DNA of 56,475 nucleotides from Sulfitobacter aestuariivivens (GTDB taxonomy: Bacteria; Pseudomonadota; Alphaproteobacteria; Rhodobacterales; Rhodobacteraceae). Where the stretch lies: contig NZ_JACTAG010000006.1 of assembly GCF_014763045.1 (NCBI RefSeq), positions 1 through 56,475 of the forward strand, given 5' to 3'. Positions 52,300-56,475 of the stretch are shown in pieces; position 1 is the stretch's first letter, and the number at the start of each line of letters is the position of its first letter. The translations under genes were made by a program, and so were the position numbers. The notes under the pieces are model-generated. The model was not told where the DNA came from. It ran no database searches and saw nothing but the letters and a program-made list of their open reading frames with translations.

Positions 52300-52776
52300 A
52301 TGACGGTATTGGGTCAATGGCATGACGAAAGCTCCCGCTGGCTGTTTCGGCTGGCGGGGGCGGCGCTGTTGCTGGCCGTCGCGCTTTATGCGTTTGAGGT
52401 GATCGCGCGATATTTATTTGATATGCCCACCACTTGGTCCGGAGAGGCGGTTCAATATTCGCTGGCCATCCTGATCTTTTGCGCACTGCCCGATGTGACG
52501 CGCCGCTCGGCGCATGTGGCCATCGACATCGTGCCGGAGTCTCTACCAGAAAACGCGCGCCGAATTCTCGCCCGGATCAATGCGCTGGTGGCGGCACTGG
52601 CGACTGGATTGGCCGCGTGGATCGTCGCGGGCGAAAGCCTGCGCCAATTCGAAAAGGGCCTGATGACCAACGCCGCCAACCCAATCCCGCGGTGGTGGAT
52701 CACTGCGTTCATAGCCTTGGGTCTGGCCAGCGCGGCGCTACATTTCTTGCGCCATATGATCGGGCGGCGCGGATGA
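52300..52776 (+). CDS. dctQ: TRAP transporter small permease, DctQ (third system)
   Basis: This 158-residue protein has four membrane helices (about 14-34, 48-66, 86-108 and 128-148). It carries the DctQ features FEVIARYLFDMPTTWSGEAVQYSLAI and VTRRSAHVAIDI. The start lies six bases after the dctP stop, and the stop overlaps the dctM ATG (ATGA). Confidence 0.85.
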   Translation: MTVLGQWHDESSRWLFRLAGAALLLAVALYAFEVIARYLFDMPTTWSGEAVQYSLAILIFCALPDVTRRSAHVAIDIVPESLPENARRILARINALVAALATGLAAWIVAGESLRQFEKGLMTNAANPIPRWWITAFIALGLASAALHFLRHMIGRRG

Positions 52777-54062
52777 GTTGGCTTGCCTTTTTGTGTCTGG
52801 CAATCGGGCTGCTACTGGTCCTGCTGTTTTCGGGCGTCAAGATTTTCGTCGGATTTCTGGTGCTGAACCTTGTGGGTGTCATGGTCCTGATTGGGCCGCG
52901 CGGCTTTGGGTTGTTCACCAATTCGATCTTTGAGACCGCGACATCGCCCACCCTGGTCACCGTTGCCCTATTCGTGCTGATGGGCGAGGTTCTGTTCCGA
53001 TCGGGTACAGTCGATATCCTGTTTCGCAGCGTCGACCGGTTGATCGGACGGCTCAGAGGGCGGCTTTATGTGATCACGATCGCGCTTTCTACCGTGTTCG
53101 GTGCGCTGTCTGGATCAGCCGTGGCAGTGGCGGCCATGCTGGGCCGGTCGGTGATGCCACTGATGCAGGACCGCGGCTATGACACACGGCGGTCCGCAGG
53201 CACCATTCTGGCAGGGGCCAGCCTTGCGCCCATCATCCCGCCCAGCCTTCTTGCGATTATTGTGGGTTCGCTTGCGGATGTCTCGATCGCGGGGCTGTTG
53301 GTGGCGGGGCTGTTGCCGGGGCTGCTGTTTGCAAGTCTCACGCTGGCTTATGTGTTTATCACAGAACGCGGCAGCGCCATGCCTGAGCAGCCACAACCCG
53401 AAGGCTCGGCCCTACGTGCCGTGTTGGATATGCTGCCCTTCCTGCTGGTGATCTTTGCTGTGATGGGCCTCATCATCCTGGGAATTGCCACACCATCGGA
53501 ATCGGCGGCGACAGGGGTGGTCGGCGCACTCATCGTCGCGGGGCTGTTCGGGCGTCTGGATATGCAGATGTTGCGCGAAACCGTGACCTCTGCCTTGACG
53601 ATCTCTGTGGTGATCCTGATCATCGTTGCCTCGGCCAAACTGTTCAGTCAGCTTTTGTCGTTTGCCGGAGCCACGCGCGGTCTGGTCGCACTGGTCTCCG
53701 ATCTGGGCCTTGGACCGGACATGACATTTCTGATGATGATGATGATCCCGTTTGTGCTGTGCATGTTCATCGACCAGATCGCCTTTATGCTGCTGGCAAT
53801 CCCGATCTACCAACCCATTGTCGCGGCGATGGGTTTTGATCCGATCTGGTTCTGGACGTTGTTCATGGTCAATCTGACAGTCGGCAGTCTGACACCGCCA
53901 TTCGGCTATACGCTCTTTGCGTTGAAGGGAGCCAATGACCGGCTGACAACCGCAGATGTGTTTAGCGCGGCCTGGCCTATCGTCGGCATATTCATCACAG
54001 GGATGGCTGTTCTATGGGCCGTGCCAGGCATCGTCACACTGATCCCCGGTCTTTTGCATTGA
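52773..54062 (+). CDS. dctM: TRAP transporter large permease, DctM (third system)
   Basis: This 429-residue polytopic permease has DctM signatures FGALSGSAVAVAAMLGRSVMP, LAGASLAPIIPPSLLAIIVGS, GIATPSESAATGVVGALIVAG and LTVGSLTPPFGYTLFALKG. The start ATG 52773 overlaps the dctQ stop, so the long upstream extension of the frame is not coding. The stop overlaps a TTG start of the alpha/beta hydrolase, an arrangement that couples uptake with hydrolysis of the imported compound. Confidence 0.9.
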   Translation: MSWLAFLCLAIGLLLVLLFSGVKIFVGFLVLNLVGVMVLIGPRGFGLFTNSIFETATSPTLVTVALFVLMGEVLFRSGTVDILFRSVDRLIGRLRGRLYVITIALSTVFGALSGSAVAVAAMLGRSVMPLMQDRGYDTRRSAGTILAGASLAPIIPPSLLAIIVGSLADVSIAGLLVAGLLPGLLFASLTLAYVFITERGSAMPEQPQPEGSALRAVLDMLPFLLVIFAVMGLIILGIATPSESAATGVVGALIVAGLFGRLDMQMLRETVTSALTISVVILIIVASAKLFSQLLSFAGATRGLVALVSDLGLGPDMTFLMMMMIPFVLCMFIDQIAFMLLAIPIYQPIVAAMGFDPIWFWTLFMVNLTVGSLTPPFGYTLFALKGANDRLTTADVFSAAWPIVGIFITGMAVLWAVPGIVTLIPGLLH

Positions 54063-55030
54063 CCTGGCAACAGCATGACACCGCAACCTCGCATTACATC
54101 CCCTCGTCGGATGAGTCTAAGCTGCGTTTGCATGTGCGGGCGCACGCTGATGAACCGAGCCGTCCGCCCGTCTTGTTTGTGCATGGGGCAACATATGCCA
54201 GCCGCCTTTATGATGTGCCCCATCCGGGGGCCAGCTGGCTCAAAGCCACGACTATGGCGGGGTATGCAGCCTATGCCCTCGACATTCGCGGATATGGCAA
54301 ATCTGGTGTTCCGGGACTTGTTGATAAAGCAAAACCATATGCCCGCGCGACAGATGCGATCAAAGACATCGCTGACGCCGTCAATTGGCTGTGTGTGCGT
54401 CACAACCGCGACAAGATCGGTTTGGTCGGTGGCTCATGGGGCTCGATCACTGCCGCCATGTTTTCATCTGGCGCACTGAAATCCAAGATCGCGGCGCTGG
54501 TGCTCTATGCCCCGATCTTTGGGGCAACAAATCAAGGCTGGCTGTCCTTCCTTTCTGATCCGTCCGATCCCAACCAATTCAACCCAGCCTTCAAAGGCGC
54601 CCGGCCTGTGTGCGAAACGTCGACCCGCGCGCGTTGGGACGCGGAAATTCCCCCCGGAAAGAACTGGCGTAACGAGTCAGTGTTCCAAGCCCTTGTTCAA
54701 TCCAGCCTCGGCGATGACCCACAGGCTGCGCTTCGTGACCCCCCGGCCTTTCTGGCTCCGAATGGCACGCTCCTGGATTTGTGGGAGGCATTCAATGGAC
54801 GACCGCTGTTTGATCCGTCCCGTATCACCTGCCCGACCCTGTTGATCCGAGGCGGTGCGGACACAACGTCAACCCGGTCGGATGCGCTCGCTCTGTTCGA
54901 CGTGCTTGCAGCGCCAGTGAAACGCTATGTTGAGCTAGCCAACGGCGCGCATTTTGCCAGCGCTGAACGCCTTGGCCCACAGGTTTTCCGCACGGCAAAC
55001 GCGTTTTTAGAAGATCAGTTTTGGATGTAG
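54059..55030 (+). CDS. Alpha/beta-hydrolase
   Basis: This 323-residue serine hydrolase has the oxyanion-hole segment LFVHGATYAS (39-48), DIRGYGKSG, the nucleophile elbow GGSWGS (S126), an acid in GGADTTS and the catalytic His in NGAHFAS. A lid domain lies between about 140 and 250. The start is TTG 54059, overlapping the dctM stop (TTGA). There is no signal peptide, so it acts in the cytoplasm. It is the last gene of a MarR-controlled TRAP operon and probably hydrolyses an ester or amide brought in by it. Confidence 0.8.
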   Translation: MTWQQHDTATSHYIPSSDESKLRLHVRAHADEPSRPPVLFVHGATYASRLYDVPHPGASWLKATTMAGYAAYALDIRGYGKSGVPGLVDKAKPYARATDAIKDIADAVNWLCVRHNRDKIGLVGGSWGSITAAMFSSGALKSKIAALVLYAPIFGATNQGWLSFLSDPSDPNQFNPAFKGARPVCETSTRARWDAEIPPGKNWRNESVFQALVQSSLGDDPQAALRDPPAFLAPNGTLLDLWEAFNGRPLFDPSRITCPTLLIRGGADTTSTRSDALALFDVLAAPVKRYVELANGAHFASAERLGPQVFRTANAFLEDQFWM

Positions 55031-55283
55031 CGAACGCGCCCAAGAAACGGAGATGCGCATGTAATTGGGTGGATCAAGTATTTTGGCGCACCCCCAGATC
55101 AATGCCCACTTCTGTGAAACCGCAATGCAGCATCGACATGTTGATTGTACAGCAGCGTTGGCCCGTTCCGCACGCTTGCTAAAGCCTAGTACCGAGAAGG
55201 AGGCAATCTTGTCTGAGGTTCGATGGCCTGCTGCCGGTTTCGTGGACACCGAGGTAAAGTGTTTATAAAACTGGGGAATCTAT

Positions 55284-55586
55284 ATGACGAGAAGGATGTT
55301 CAGCCGCGAGTTCAAGCAGGAAGCGGTGGAGTTGATAATGAAGCGTGGCGTCATCACGGCGCAGGCTTGAAGGGATCTTGGAATACACACGACTGTGCTG
55401 CGCCGGTGGGTGCGGGCATCTGAGAGAGATGGGTCTGCTGCGTTCCCCGGTCACGGCAAGCTAACTCCATAAAAGGAAGAGCTTCGGAATTTGCGACGCG
55501 AGGTGTCCAAGCTGAAGGCGGAGCGCGATATCTTAAAAAAGGCGGCCGCCCACTTCGCCGCCTACTTCGCCAAGGACCAGCTGTGA
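55284..55586 (+). pseudogene. IS3-family transposase orfA with two nonsense codons
   Basis: The frame reads MTRRMFSREFKQEAVELIMKR, the helix-turn-helix (ITAQA*RDLGIHTTVLRRWV), then KLTP*KEELRNLRREVSKLKAERDILKKAAAHFA, the leucine-zipper C-terminus of IS3 orfA. TGA interrupts the helix-turn-helix and TAA follows KLTP. The frame is otherwise continuous for 100 codons and ends with the ATGA overlap to orfB. Confidence 0.85.
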
Positions 55587-56362
55587 TGTTTGGGTTTGTG
55601 CATTGCCCGGCAGGCGATTTGCATCGCAAATCTGCCGAAAGAGATGAAGCACCGAGGGATTTGGCCCCCTCTCGGCAGATTTGGCTTTGCCAAATCGCCT
55701 GCCGGGCAATGGTGAGTTGGATGTGTGACGCGCTCGGTGTGTCACGAAGCGGCTTCCATGCCTGGCTGACGCGCCCGAGCAGCGACAGGCCGATCCGTGA
55801 CGAAGAGCTGTTAGCGGCGATCCGTGCAAGCTTTCTGCGATCGGACCGAACCTATGGTGACCGACGTGTCTGGCATGATCTTCTCGAACAAGGTTATTCC
55901 TGCGGCTTGCATTGCGTTGAGCGATTGATGCGACAAGCAGCCTTTAAAGCCCGTCCCAAGCGTCGAAAGCCGCCGAAAGACGAGGGCACGAGGTCGATCA
56001 TAGCTGCCAACGTGCTTGAACGAGAGTTTGAAGCGGATGGTCCGAACCAGAAATGGGTGGCGGACTTCACCTACATCTGGACAGCGGAAGGGTGGCTTTA
56101 CGTTGCGGCCGTTATCAATCTGTTCTCGCGGCGTGTCGTCGGCTGGTCAATGAGCGAACAGATGACGGCTCAGATGGTCACGGACGCCTTGATCATGGCA
56201 ATCTGGCGCAGAGGACGGCCCGACGAGTTGCTGCACCATTCCGATCAGGGCAGCCAATATACCAGTGAGCCGTTCCAGCGACTGATGGCCGATCACGGCA
56301 TCACCTGTTCAATGAGCAGGTCTGGGACAATGCTGCGATGGAGAGCTTTGAGGTGCCCCTAG
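55583..56362 (+). pseudogene. IS3-family transposase orfB, interrupted N-terminus and truncated C-terminus
   Basis: From SWMCDALGVSRSGFHAWLTR onward this is a normal IS3 orfB: LLAAIRASFLRSDRTYGDRRVW, the HTH-21 region, then the rve core with WVADFTYIW (first Asp) and LLHHSDQGSQYTS (second Asp). Two problems are visible. The N-terminus holds a pair of inserted palindromic segments, with the native KHRGIWP stretch readable between them in another frame. After SMSRSG a few bases are missing, so the Glu-containing DNAAMES is out of frame, and a second IS3 element begins directly after it. The catalytic triad is incomplete. Confidence 0.85.
55601..55711. repeat. Pair of mirror-image REP-like palindromic insertions inside orfB
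   Basis: Two 43-bp segments (55601-55643 and 55669-55711) are inverted copies of each other, with 21 bp perfectly paired at the outer ends (CATTGCCCGGCAGGCGATTT...). Each segment is itself a hairpin: CGGCAG-GCG-ATTTGC facing GCAAATCTGCCG in the left copy, with GGCTTTGCC at the tip of the right one. Between them remain 25 bp of native transposase sequence coding for MKHRGIWP. Together the insertions keep the downstream reading frame. Confidence 0.75.
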
Positions 56363-56475
56363 ATTTGTAGACGCTTTGCTTGGTAATTTTGGGACCAAGG
56401 AGAGACGGATATGAACAAGGGAATACGGTTTACGGATGAGTTTAAGCAGGACGCTGTAGCGCAGGTTGTTGAGCG
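56349..56475 (+). mobile_element. Second IS3-family element, left end only
   Basis: TGAGGTGCCCCTAGATTTG at 56349 has the look of an IS3 terminal repeat and is followed by a short leader, a GGAGAG ribosome site and an orfA start. It interrupts the preceding orfB directly after its MESF codons. The element runs off the window. Confidence 0.65.
56411..56475 (+). CDS. IS3-family transposase orfA, partial
   Basis: The first 21 codons read MNKGIRFTDEFKQDAVAQVV, the opening of the helix-turn-helix domain of IS3-family orfA. It differs from the orfA at 55284, so it belongs to another IS3 subgroup. AGGAGAG lies 8-14 bases upstream of the ATG. The rest lies outside the window. Confidence 0.75.
   Translation, partial: MNKGIRFTDEFKQDAVAQVVE

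Larger units (their letters stand above)
55230..56348 (+). mobile_element. IS3-family insertion sequence, truncated
   Basis: An orfA/orfB pair of IS3 type overlaps by four bases (ATGA). The left end is placed approximately at the GGTTTCGTGGACACC-containing segment near 55230-55255; no matching right end exists. At 56349 the element is cut by the terminal repeat of another IS3-family element. Both genes are broken. Confidence 0.7.

Noticed and set aside
1..56475. CRISPR arrays, tRNA or rRNA genes, and riboswitches
   Set aside because: No regularly spaced repeats, no cloverleaf-like sequences and no recognisable riboswitch core were found by reading. Short or divergent RNAs could still be missed.

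Overview
The window looks like an accessory stretch of a marine alphaproteobacterial (Rhodobacterales / Roseobacter-type) chromosome or large plasmid. The reasons are the moderately high GC, three separate TRAP transporters, a DddQ-like cupin, two dimethylglycine-dehydrogenase-type flavoproteins, a non-pyrrolysine MttB homologue, and dense operons with 4-bp ATGA/GTGA/TTGA gene overlaps. There are no rRNA, tRNA, CRISPR or core housekeeping genes. Both ends and one internal point are occupied by broken insertion sequences. Many decayed genes carry single nonsense codons, so part of the island is eroding.

Layout. (1) 1-3233: an IS1182 fragment cut by a dead IS481 element, then an aldehyde dehydrogenase pseudogene and an Asp/Glu-racemase-family pseudogene. 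These two pseudogenes are the decayed distal genes of the reverse operon rpiR - Rieske oxygenase. (2) 5305-13986: a divergent forward operon of FAD/GcvT demethylase, MDR oxidoreductase, DddQ-like DMSP-lyase-family cupin, three tandem enolase-superfamily enzymes and a class III aminotransferase. It suggests catabolism of a methylated onium or betaine compound. (3) 14174-24913: a ten-gene reverse cluster (DUF1445, LysR, TRAP DctP-DctQ-DctM, beta-hydroxyacid dehydrogenase, aldehyde dehydrogenase, SelA-like PLP enzyme, DUF4392, class V PLP enzyme). DUF1445 and DUF4392 are the two halves of the animal D-glutamate cyclase, here as separate genes at the two ends of one transport/catabolic operon. This is the most interesting system in the window. 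(4) 25077-29007: MttB-family methyltransferase plus a second dimethylglycine-dehydrogenase-like protein. (5) 29246-35429: KDG kinase, SDR, TRAP transporter and divergent GntR regulator (sugar-acid use), then a DUF1304 membrane protein.

(6) 35627-37116: an IS6-family remnant abutting an IS5-family element with a dead transposase. (7) 37217-48795: a polycarboxylate locus. It holds a TcuA-like flavoprotein, a divergent GntR regulator with a perfect palindromic operator, an AbrB-family membrane protein, a solute-binding-like protein without signal peptide, a 2-hydroxyacid dehydrogenase coupled to a 79-aa small protein, a PrpF-family isomerase, a fused TctA-TctB permease, a TctC receptor, and the TctD/TctE two-component system. 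(8) 49162-55030: M20 amidohydrolase, a MarR regulator divergent from a third TRAP transporter, and an alpha/beta hydrolase. (9) 55230-56475: an IS3 element whose orfB carries a pair of mirror-image palindromic insertions and is cut by a second IS3 element running off the window.

Functional assignments rest on motifs, lengths and neighbourhood read by eye. Substrates are inferences unless stated otherwise.
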